This document shows, piece after piece, positions 1 to 11,500 of a stretch of DNA of 64,000 nt (position 1 is its first letter; every line of letters starts with the position of its first letter). The stretch covers positions 652,005-716,004 of the forward strand of contig PTFA01000362.1 in the NCBI GenBank assembly GCA_003342895.1. The letters are read 5' to 3'. The notes under the pieces are model-generated. The model was not told where the DNA came from and did no database searches. It was given only the letters and a program-made list of their open reading frames with translations. A program made the translations under genes and the position numbers. The stretch comes from Casuarius casuarius (taxonomy: Eukaryota; Chordata; Aves; Casuariiformes; Casuariidae).

Positions 1-466
1 GGGGGGATGGCTGGAGGGAGGGAGACAGCCCTGCGGGGTGAGGGCAGCACCAAAGGGTAGTGCTGGGCTCTGGACCTCCTCAGTCACGGCCCCAACCTCC
101 CTGCTGCTGCTCCTGGCCTGATCCTTTTTCAGACCAAGGGGGAAACGGCGTGCAGGGCCTCCCTCCCGAACCCGGGCAGGTTTGGGGACCTGGCTATGGA
201 GGAGCAGGCGGTGAAGCACAGGCGAAGCAGAGAGCTGGGCAGGGCTGCGGTTAGGCTGAGCGGGGCACAGGCCCTGTCCGTCCGTCTGTCTGGCAGCCCG
301 GGGGGCACCTCGCTGTGCCGGCCGATGCTTTGCCAGCCTCCTGTCAGCTGGGCTGATCCAGCAGGGCTCTGCCTGCAGCCCTCATACAGATGCCGTGGCG
401 GGGTAGGGGGACTAGATAGTGCTGAGATCTCCGAAAAGCGTATGTGAGAGAGGGAAGTGAAGAATG

Positions 467-472
467 AATAAA
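467..472 (+). terminator. Possible poly(A) signal near left edge
   Basis: An AATAAA hexamer is followed within about 20-60 bases by T-rich and GT-rich sequence, the usual layout of a cleavage site. It may mark the 3' end of an upstream + strand gene (SUMO3 precedes UBE2G2 in human), an intronic premature poly(A) site of UBE2G2, or chance. No coding sequence of an upstream gene is visible in the first 460 bases. Confidence 0.25.
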
Positions 473-2758
473 ACAACTTTCTTCTTTGAGGGTTTTTTTA
501 TTGGTGTTTTCAGCCACGTGCAAGTTGTTCTCGCTGTTATCTGTTTCTGCAAATCGCAGGCATGCGTGGGAGACTACCCCAAGCAACGAATCTGTGTGTG
601 AACGCTAGTGCCAACGCAGCGTGTTTGGCTTGGCTGGCGTATGTGTTAGCTGTATAAGCTATGAAACTGAGAGGTAGTTTGTGCACAGTTGACATGTGCC
701 CGGAATTTCTTGGTATAGGGAGCTTAGTCATGGTGGAGGTCTGGAAATCCTGGGCAAGTAGCCAAATTCTCTTATTTTTGCCAAGTTGTGTTTTCCAGGT
801 GGAACTATATGCAGCCGGGGAAGCCTCTGTCGCATAGTTTTGTTACCTGAGAGATAATTAGATGCTTGGTCGAGAGCTTAATGGAATTGCTGCAGTTAGG
901 AAAAGCATTCGAACTAGAATTCAGTGATGGATGACATAGGCTTGTTTGTTTGTTAAAAGTCTGTTTGAGATGTGACTTGCTGATAGAGCCCCGGTTGGAG
1001 AAATTTGCTGTGCCAAGTGCCTGGTATTCTTCCTGCCAATCCCACCAGAGGGAGCGATAGGGCTGTTTCATTTTGCTGCTTCCATGGGGTCTGTACCACT
1101 ACTGGGGCACCTCTGATTTCTGCAAGGCCAGTACGAATAATCTCCTTACGTGTGTGCTTGCAGGGTGTCTGAAGGTGACTTCCTTTTGCCAGAAAGGCAG
1201 TTCTTTTTTGTTTACCTAGTTGTTTTCAGTTTTTGAAGTTACAGCTTTTTATAAGGCAAGGAGGCAGAACAGAAAAGAAAAAAAAACAGGTTGCGAGGTA
1301 GTGTCTTTGCTAGGTGAAAGATGGCATTTGGCTGTGCGGATTGGTCTCCTGCTTCATGGTTCNGTGAAGATTATTTTCAGGGCTTCCAAGGTTGGCCAGG
1401 GATGAAGAATTGTTTCCCACGGTACCATCAGCTGGAGGAAGAATTATCTTGAGTCCGTGTGAGACAGCAGGGTATTTTTCTAGGTGCGTGCTTCCTGACA
1501 CAGCGTTGTGGGTATCCNCAGCCCGTTCTGCAGTGCACGTCTCTAAAGTTACCAGCACACAGGCGTTTGTGGGGGCCGGGGCCGGCGTGGGACCACGGCC
1601 ACACGGACTGCTGTTGCTCATGGGAATGAGCAAGCCGTGTTGGTGTCACTGTACGGGTTAAGCTTGAGCTGATGCTGCGTCCTAGAAACCAGCATTTTTC
1701 TATCACCATCCAGAAGCACTGGCCTGAAAGCCAGCAGCAAAAAGACCTGGTGCTGCTTTTATCTGTTCCTTTCAGTAAACCTCCTCTGTCCCCAAAAGCA
1801 TTTTTGATCCTCTGTCGTTGAGCAGCTCTGAGGTCTTATTGGAATGTCTCATATGAATGAATTGTTCAGGGATGCAGCACCAGAAAGAATTGGACTTAAT
1901 GTTAGAGGAAGGCATTATATGAATCATCCCTGAACAGTTGCTGGTGTAACTCTTATCATCAACTGATATGACATCTTGGTTGTGATCTTGTTTTATGATT
2001 TCCCAACTTTTATCAAATACACTGCTACGAAAAATGAATGTAACCCACGATGACTAACTGTACAATACTTTTGGAGTCTTGAGTTAGGGAAGGAGAGTAA
2101 ACCTAAATTTTCAGTTTCTGCTGCTGTCTGAAATATCCTGTGTTATGTGTGCAATTCTAGGCTTACATTATGTTCTTTTAATGGGTGTTTTGTCAAACTG
2201 TGCTACAAAACACAGAATCAAGCCTGAAGTATAACCCCCTTCCTAGTATACTACAAAAGACCAGTTGTAGCTCTTTAGAAGTTGTTCTATCTTGTAGAGA
2301 TTTTCAGGGAAAATATTTTGAAAAACTAAAAATGTTTTCTAGTCTGAATTAGATAATTCTGCTACCTCTTTTTGCTTATTTTTTGTACACTAATTACAAG
2401 GCGACAGGACCATAGACTGAGACTTGGCTTTGCATGACCTTTCAGCTGCCTTCCTCGAGACGCTGGTTCCTTGCGCTGACGTACGTATAGCGTAGCCAGT
2501 GGCGAAGGGGCGCGGGGAAACTGAGCTAGCTTAAAATGACCCCTTCCTGCCTGCCTCCCACCTTAGATGAAATTTGTGCTGTGTTTCACTCCGCAGCTTC
2601 ACAAAAGCTTTTGCCTGCAGAGGAGACAGCTTCAGGCAAGGAAGGGAGTTGCTTCCTTTGACAGCCTTGCTAATCGGTTGGTTTAAAGTGTATGTGAAAC
2701 TGCAGCCTGAGATTAAGCAACATCAGCGTTGGAGAAGACTTTAAAAACAGATATGTTT

Positions 2759-2801
2759 ACACATATATATGTGTGTGTGTGTGTGTATGCGCACACATGT
2801 G
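2759..2801. repeat. TG/CA dinucleotide microsatellite
   Basis: A short AT core runs into repeated GT units and then GC/AC units ending in ACATGTGT. The two flanks are largely complementary, so the stretch could fold back on itself. It is an ordinary intronic microsatellite. Confidence 0.7.
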
Positions 2802-5800
2802 TCTCCACAATTATTTTCTTTAATTTTTTTCTTTCTCTCCTTGCCTACCACTTCCTTTTAGTTGTTCCTGGTTGTGACAGAAATATGTTGGCAATCAGTG
2901 CCTTGCTGATAGGTGTATTTTGATTATTTTGATTACTGGTTCTCTAATTCTTTCCTTATTTATTTGTTGTTAGTTTTGGCCTTTGATTTTCTGTGTGCGC
3001 GTGTGTCTGTGTTTAGATCTGTTTATTCTTACCTTCTGTGAAAGATATTTTATTTTATGAGGAGTTTCAACCTGTTGGAGCCCAAATGTATTATTTCCTT
3101 TGGGGAGATGCTGTGAAATCACTCTATTTTCTGTTCCTTGTAGAGAAGGAAAGGAAGATGGGTAAAAGGCTGTGGGTACCAGAGGAGATAGATTAATTTT
3201 TTGTCCTTGTTTAGATCATTATTCACATTTTTGGAGTGTGTTGATTTTTTGCTGTCTCATACTTATTTTTATACACTGCCAGAACTACTTTAGATAAAGC
3301 GTCCATGAAAATAAGAAACCCGGACTTAACTCCTGTTAGGGCATATATTTTAGTTATTAATTCTAGATTTAGAATAATTAATAGTGTTAAAATCTGAAAT
3401 TAGTCTCTCAATAGGAGCTTATGCTTACGAGACTGAAGAGATGGAAACCTTCCTTTTACCTTTGCCACTGACTTGTTGCATGATCTTGAAGGCATCTTGT
3501 CACTCAATAGATTTTTGAAATATGAAATGCAAATACTTTGAAAACATTAAGCTGAATTTATAGATATGCAAGAATTACAGTTCTGTGCACTATATAGAAA
3601 AATATTTCCTTTCTGGTACAAGGAAAGAGGTGATTGAGCTGTGGCACATAGTGCTAACAGATATTGAGAGCGCGGTAGGACTAAAAGTGTCCGATTTGAG
3701 TATGGCAAAGAACAGTCAGAATTAAAAAGACCCTGAGAAGGCACGGACACCTTCCTTCTACAGAACAAAACCTGGTGCTTCAGTCAGTGCTTCCTGTTCN
3801 TATCACTTGGAGAGGGTTTGTGTGGAGCTAGAGGAAAGCTTCAGCTGGATGGAGGGTGATTAGCTCCTCTCTCTCAGGGGAAAAAAAGTGGTGCAAGTTT
3901 ATGGTAGGACTNTGCAGCTGTCACTGGTAAACCACTGCTTTGAAAATGCACTTTTTTTTTTTTTCCTAAGCAGAGCATTTAGGAAATATCTCTGAAATTC
4001 AACACCAAATAAAGTAAATCATGAAGTCTATGAAAGCAGGCTGTAAAAAATCAGATTTAAAACAGAGGGTTCACTTAGAAATGCTAATTTCCATAAACAG
4101 AGTGCACAGCTGAGCCAGTTTTTTGCAGTCGGCTCCAGTGGACCGAGCCTGTGCAGGGTAGGTTGGTTCAGTGAGCTGGTCAGCGGTTTTCCTGTGGCTT
4201 TTTCTGCTGAAGCATTTATCCCTTTGCCTATATGGTTGCTAGGTCAGATGTGAGGGATGCGGCAGGAGTGCCCGGCTGAGGATGGAGGGGGGCACTCCCC
4301 TGTGCTTTCNGAGGGCTGCCCCACACTTCTGTGTAAGGTCACGTTACGTTAGGTATCGTTGTCCGTTCTGACAATGAGATGCTAAGTCAGAGAAGAGGGA
4401 ATAAAACTGGGAATTTCGTGCAGAGTAGGAAGAAAAAGATTGTGATTTCCAGCATCTCAGTCCAGACCCGGTCAGGTAGCGATGTATGTGCCCCTAGTAT
4501 TTCCCGAGTCTTGTGCGTTTCATCACCTTGGAGATATGCCACATCGATGTTGTTTTTAGAAAGCAAACTGTTGAACTTCTCTTTTAAGAATATGAGCAGT
4601 CTTTTTAACAAGAGGACGTGTTTTCAATTCTCCTTTTTGCCGAGGTGTAATTGGTCTGTAATGACTCCGTAGTGAGCAATGAAATGAAAGGGAGGCATTC
4701 ACTCTGTGTGCTCAAAGCTGTCTCCAGTTCCTAATAGCAGCACTGCACTTCAGTACTGTCAGTTCTCCATTTNGCTCAGGCTCCGTGTAAAAGCAAAGCT
4801 TTACTTTGAAGTGTAGCTCCTGACTTACAGGCTGAGGCTTCATTTTGGGTTTGGAAGCAAATCCCCTGATGACGTGCAGCAGAACCGTCCTGCAAACCAA
4901 ACGAGATGCCTTGTGGAGNATGTGGAACTGGAAGCTCTGCTCCAAATGCTCTGCAGTGCTTAACAGAGACGTTGTTCCAAATCCCTGCGGGCTCCTCCAG
5001 CACGCACCTAACACACGTGTCTGAGTAGAAAGCTCTGCAACCCCCAAATTCCCAGTGACACCCCGAAGTGGTTCTCATCACATGTTTATACGTGGCCTAG
5101 TGCGTTATCTACCTTCCTCTCTCCAACTGCAGCTCTTCCTCGTGACTCCGTTGCTCCTTTGTNTTCCACAGGGACTTTTCTTGTCGTGATAGCTTTTCCC
5201 TTTACCTCTTTCAAACACCTTTTTTTTTTTAAGATCCCTTTTCTGGCTTCCCATTTGAACCTTTGTCCATATTGTCCTTCAGCCTCTCAGAGGTCCCTAA
5301 GAGGACACTGCTGCTGACAGGCTTGTTCCATGAGAAGCCTGAAAGCTTGCCTGGTGGTAGGGTAATCAAAGGGTGGTACCAGGAGGCTGTTAGTCCAGTG
5401 GATCCTGTTGGTTGTAACACTGGTGATTAGTGCTGTGTAAAATTCAAGCATGGGCAGGTGGTGGCACAAACAGGTTAACCTCCTGGTGGTACCAGGTGGG
5501 GGAGGTGTGATGCTCCCTTGGTCCTTGTGGGGTCCCGAAGTGTCAGGTGAGCATGACAGAGTTGTGCCAGCTCGTGGCAGAAGGGCCTTTCCAGTGCCCC
5601 CCGTGTCTGAAAGCTCAGCTCCAGTTATCTCAAGGATCATGAGGTTCCACTCACCTGAGGTTTTTCTCCTGGACCTACAGTCACCAGCCAACCATGGGCA
5701 AGGGGCTGCAGCACCAAGGGCTCCTGCAAAGTCTTGCTGTTGGTCTTGCTCCTTGGAGAAGAGGGCATCTGAGGAGGTGGTTCTGTTTGTTCAGGCCAAT

Positions 5801-8550
5801 CTTTCGAGAATAACTGTTGTAGCTTCAGGATCCCCTCTCATTTTCCCCTACAGCGCCTTGTGGCAGATGTTATCCAAGCTCAGCATGGGGAGAGAGGTCA
5901 GGAGCTCGTCCTGTGTTGCTCAGAAATGGCACAAGCAGGAACGGAAATGAAGTGTCAGAGTGGGAGGCGTTTAGGCGACGCTGACATGCTGCTGTCATGA
6001 GTGAGATGGGTCAGAGGACAGCATGGCATGGCACTTCCTACCGGGGAATAGCTTTCCTTGAGAAAGCTTTAAACCATGCATGTAGTGGGGACTTTCAGTC
6101 CAGAAGGTTAAACTAAAACTGACATGATGTTAACCTCCTGGGCCGGGTGTAGTGGAGAAGGGAGGACTATTAGATCTGCTGATCTGCTCCTGTTACGCCG
6201 TATTACTTGCTAAGAAGTTGTAGAGGGACTGGATGACGGAAGAGCCTGGAAACGGAATAGGAAGCTCTTTGGCCCTAGCTGACTTGCTAAAATCTTCCTG
6301 CAGTGAAAGGATAAAACAAATGCTCTGATCACATGCCTGTTGTTGCTTGCTAAAAAAATTAGAATAAGTTCACCTCAATATTCCTTGAAAATTGCCTTGT
6401 TTTGACTTCTATTTTGGAAGCTCTGGTGAGACTAAAGCAGCTAATACCTTGCCAGCTACTGGCAATTTGTGCTTTGTAGCTCTTGAAAGCTGTGCTTGCA
6501 GTTTGAATTGTTCTAGGCTGATCACACACAGGGTAGGATGTGACCATGCACATGTAAAAGGAACTTTTCCTTCCTAAATGANTACATATCCTAGTAACTA
6601 CTCAAAATCAGAGCTAATGTGCCCCTTCACTTCCCAGATACAGCTTTGCCTGACCCTCAAGGAAACCGCTTCTGCTTATCTTGGAGGGGAGAGATGAGCA
6701 AGGTGAGGTGGAGAATTGAACCTCCATCTGCCTAAAGACTCTTTGCTCAGTNGGATTTCACTCTTGCTTCCTACCGCCCCCGTTTTCTACAGGGAGGAGA
6801 ACTGTAAAGAAAACCCTTGGTCTAGTTNTCAGCTGCAGGCGATGAAGAGGGGATATTGTCAGGCAACAGGGAAGGCTGNTTCCTAGCTCTGCCAGTGCCG
6901 GCCCTGAAATGATGATGCTCNTTAGGTTTTCAAGTGAAATCGTGGGATGTGTCAGAGGGATTATTTTATAGAGACAGCCACAAGATGGAGCAAAATAGTT
7001 CCAGGAGCTCNCAAGTTTAACATCTCCCTGTTTCTTTTTGAAAAGCATGTACNGGAAAAGCTGTTCAGGAGACCCAACTATCCAGCTGGAAAAACCTGCT
7101 CTTTAATGTCATTATTCTCTCATTTGGGATGTGGTCTGAAACCATGATACTGAGCTTCAATCTGTTGCTGTGCTTCTGCACTTAAATGAGGAGAGGTCTG
7201 TGCCAAAGTTAATTGTGATGAGTGACCTGAAGAGTTTTGCTCGCTCTCCTGTCAGCATATCTCGGNGCTTTCTAAAACCAAAATCACTTAGCTGTTTTGG
7301 GACAAGAAGCTGCGTGCTGTTTTGTGCAGCGTTACCCGCAGTTTTCGTTTGTAACCGAATCAGAGGCAGGGTGAGCGTCTCACTCGTTGGTTCCTGACTC
7401 CCTTCGTTTTCCCTGGTTATGTGTTCACACTTGTTTACANGGATGGGAGTGTGCGTGGTGTTTTCTGCGGTTGTTTTTTGTGTTTTGGGTCACTACGCGT
7501 CCACAGGCGATCGATTGGGAAACGCTGTTCCGCATAAGCGCTCTGAGCCCTTACTTAAATTGGCCTAATTGCTGTCACCTCCTCTGATCTGACACTGCTG
7601 GACCTCTGCCGCCCACACCCAGCCCGCGGGCTGCCCTGCCTCCAGCTCGGAGCTCACTGGTGTTNGGCCCCCAAATCTTTGGTGTGCCTGTGCCCAGCTG
7701 AACTTCGCCTTCCAAACGCTACCGCCTCAAGTGACTCCAGAGACCGGCAGGAAGGAAAGTTGATCATCGTTACCGTAGATAGTGGGAAAAAAATAGTCAT
7801 TATTTCGTCTGCACGCAGGATGCGGTGCTTCAGCAGGCTTGGAGGGAGGTGCTGATGCTGAAGTTGGCGGTAGCTGATGATTTGGGAATTGTATCAGCTT
7901 CCTGCAGAAACTGAGGGTTGGTTAATGGAAACTTGCTGTGCGCGGTCACGACTGCTTTGCTTGTTTGGTCTCTTTTTTTCTTGCNTTTTCCAAGCCACGC
8001 AGAGGGAGTCAGATTAGATCCAAGGAGCNCAGGTGCTTGTCAGATCTCTTGCTTCTACTCCTCCACCTTTCTGTGTTGCATGTCGTATTTTGCGTTAAGG
8101 TGCTGTCAAGGATGAATCAATGCAAAGTGCTTACAGAGATACAAATCTCTCTCTCTCCAGGTTGTGGAGTTTGTGCCTCCAGATGCCACACATTTCCCGT
8201 GTTTTATGGAAAGAGTTGCTCTTGCCTTCCTCCCAGTTTCAAATTGTTGCCCCCTGGAAAACTCATTTTGAGAGCCTGAAAAATCACGAGACCCCAAATA
8301 ATTTTGTTTAGAAACTTAAGTGTTGCATGAAAAAGTTAAATTGTTAGCAGTGAGAAACTGGACCTTCTGGTTGTGAAATCTTGCCCGGTGAAGCAGGGTA
8401 GAGCATTCTGCCCACAGCGTTCTCGAGCTTTCCTCCATGGGCGTCTGCTCCTGGAGCCTCAGAGCCGAGCTGCGGCGATCCAACTGCCGGCTGAAACGTT
8501 CAGACTTGNCGGTGCCTATATTAACCTTTCCCATGTTTTTCTTTTTACAG

Positions 8551-8586
8551 AACTAACCTTGAATCCACCAGAAGGGATAGTAGCAG
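8551..8586 (+). CDS. UBE2G2: UBE2G2 coding exon 2 (36 nt)
   Basis: The exon follows a TTTTTACAG acceptor and ends before GTGAGG. It completes a split Gln codon and encodes [11 protein letters not shown] plus one base of Gly27. It is a micro-exon separated from exon 3 by only 89 bases. Confidence 0.95.
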
Positions 8587-11500
8587 GTGAGGAACAGAGC
8601 AGAGTTTGTGCACTGTGGAGTTGCAGCCTTACCTGCTGGTAGCTTTAAACGTTGTTTTGTCTTTTTCCCTTATAGGTCCTATGAACGAAGAGAACTTCTT
8701 TGAGTGGGAAGCTCTGATTATGTGAGTTAATGGTGTTTTGTATCTGAAATCAGCACTTGTAGTCTATGGTTGGCTTTCAGGAGAACAAGAACATAGAAAA
8801 AAAAATCTTAATTCTGCATAACATCAACTTTGGCCTGCCTTTGCACGGGAACTTCTTGTCCACCTCAGACTAGGAATTATATTTGGCATTTAAACTGTGA
8901 CAGGGGCATTACAGAGCTTGAGTATAGCTGTTGTAATAAGAAACATTCGGCATGTGTAACTCTCAGACTTTACAGGAATCACCATTTGGGCTCCATTGAA
9001 TTATGTTATACGTACGAACGCTGTAGGAAACAATAAATTGTTTGTAGATTACACAGACTTGTTGGGAACATTGCTCACCTGCAAATACAGGGTAAGTTTT
9101 CTCATGTTCTAATTAGAACAAAATATACAGCTTACCTGTGATAGGAGGAAAAAAAAATCAATGTCTAAAATTAGTTTACTTATTCAGATTTCTTCTAGAA
9201 AAATGAAAGGGGATAGATCTGACAAAGTATTCAAACTTTTAAAAAAATTCTTTAAAATCTTTTAAAATTATTCAAACTTCATGAATCAGTTGATGTTGAA
9301 AAGAGATTGTCCAGTGCAGTGGTTCCATGTAGAAAGCTCTGGATCACTAGCTGTTGTATTTTGGAAGGTTGGCAGAGACTTTTTTACAAAGCCTTTTCCT
9401 ACTCCTGAACTGATGACTGCAGTTGTTCGCAGCAAGATTTAACTTGAAAGGAAGTAATCTTCTGGACAATCTTCTTGTCCAGCATCTTACAGGTCTCTTT
9501 CAGTTAACTTGCTTATAATGCGCTTTTTCTTGGGAATTTTGAATGTATGAAAAAGCTGGTGATTTCTTACAAATTGAAGTTCTAAATCAGTGTGGGGGGA
9601 AAAGAAGGAGACCTTTGTCACTCAGTTTTGACAATTTATACAAATGCCACAGCGTTATGAGTTCAAGAAGCTCCAGACTGCTAAGTTTATCTTGAAGCTG
9701 ATGATCTGTTAGAGTTAAGTGAGGCTCTCATTTGGAAATTCTCTTTCAAGTATTCTGTGGTAGAAAGTGGTGGTTTACTTTCCTTTAGTCAGGGCCAGGT
9801 GGTCCCTGTAGTAGCCCCTGAGGACCCTGGCAGAGGATAGAGCTGGGAGCAGGCTGTAGCTGTTTCCCTGTTCGGGCTGTATTTGCTGTGTCTAGGAGGA
9901 TGTTCTGCTCAGCCAGTAGTGCTGAATTACCTGATTCTTGATTATTGTACATGGAAGAACTTTCCTAGCTTGGTTTGGTTGGTAAAGTGTGTTATCTAAG
10001 GGCGAAGGATGAGCTTTCAGACTCTATGTGGTAAAAGGNTAAAGGTTTAAATGCTGGAACTCTTGTCTTTTGGGAGCAGGCACACAGACAGTTCAGGAGC
10101 ATCAGCATATCCCCTGCTCCACACGCGCTGGCCGTATGGGTGAGCTTACTTTATGGCAAGCGTGAAGCTCTGAGTTACTTTAGGCCACGGTTAAAGGAGA
10201 CCTGGATTACCAATATTTGTTTGCNGAGTGGTGTTAAGAGTTTGTAAATGCCTCTGCTGATATGCAGCAGTTTATCCTACCATAATCAGGTCGTATGTCT
10301 GAATTCTTTGCTCTGTGAGAGTACTGTCATTTCAAGAGTATTTTTGGGTGGCTGTGACTTCCAGGTAGTTCTGTCTCCTGAAGATAAACACTTAACATAG
10401 AAATAGGTAGGTAGTTGTCCAACACCAAAGATACTGACTGCAGTGTCTAATGCTTTCTCTTCTTGCTGTAAGTGGGGTAGTTACCACTTTTTAAAGCATG
10501 ACCTTTGTAATGAATGGCATCTCGGTTCAGAAAGCTGTGCATTGCTTTGAGTTTAGGAGTCGCAACGGATTTAATGCATTTTTTGGAATNTGGAAGGAAG
10601 TTCTTGTCTATCAATACTTTCTCATAGCAGAGATTTTGTGGTTGATTNGAGCTTTCATGGAGGACACACAGAAGTACTTTTATATTTAATTCATTACATA
10701 GAAAACATTTTTTCCCAGGTTTGCCGTAACAAAAACTTAAACAACAGAGGAGCNGCTTGCAAACTTGAAAGCCCTTTAAAGTGCTGAGTGTTGAGCTTGA
10801 GGTCTTTGTCAGTGCAAACTGAGGGGCGGAGGTGCTTTAGTTTTGGTTTCTGTATTGTGTGTGTGTATGTGTGTCATAATAAAATTATATTTTAACATCT
10901 GCTAAATTTTGAAGCTGTGGTACAATAGCAACATGTTTACCCTAAACATGTTTGGTTACTTTCATCCCTTTACAAAACTCTATTAATAAAAATGTTTGAG
11001 TACATTGGGAGAGCAAGCTAAATAACTTGTTTGTATTTGGCTGTGATAATCTTCTCGAATGTTTTGTAGTCCCAAATGTACTGTGTGAGATTCTGGGAAT
11101 GAAACAGAAGTGCAGATGAGGAAATTAAAGCAAAATTGGCCTCAGATTTGAGATGGATGAAGCATAAAAGATAAGTAAGGAGCATATTAAAGAAACAGAG
11201 AACAGAACACTTTTTTTTCTTCTCTACCCNTGATTTGTATAAAGCACATATAATCTCAAATAAATAAGAAAAAATTGGACCTAAGAGAGAGAAGTCCAAG
11301 ATATCATCCATTTATCAATCCAGAGGTGAGCTGGGTAATGTTACAGAGATTAATGTAAGAGCTTGGCTTAGAGATAAAATAATCTCTTTTAAAATAATAA
11401 TAATAATAGTTTGTATTTCCGATGTTCTTGCCTGCAGCAGTACTGCTGGATAGTGCATAAATGTTAAGGTTGTATTGACATGCNTGCATGATAGAACGGT

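Larger units (their letters stand above)
1..8550 (+). other. UBE2G2 intron 1 (3' part) and left window edge
   Basis: This stretch precedes the first recognisable UBE2G2 exon. I searched by eye for the conserved N-terminal exon of this E2 (a start codon followed by codons for about 14 residues) and did not find it, so exon 1 most likely lies left of the window. The first 450 bases are GC-rich, as expected just downstream of a CpG-island promoter; the rest is AT-rich intronic sequence. It holds a short TG/CA repeat near 2.77 kb, a compositionally distinct island at 5.28-5.96 kb and a 12-bp inverted repeat near 1.9 kb, all listed separately. Open frames here are short and match no protein I know. 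Confidence 0.6.

Noticed and set aside
1..450. Search for UBE2G2 exon 1 in the GC-rich left edge
   Set aside because: No frame encodes the conserved N-terminus, so exon 1 is placed outside the window.
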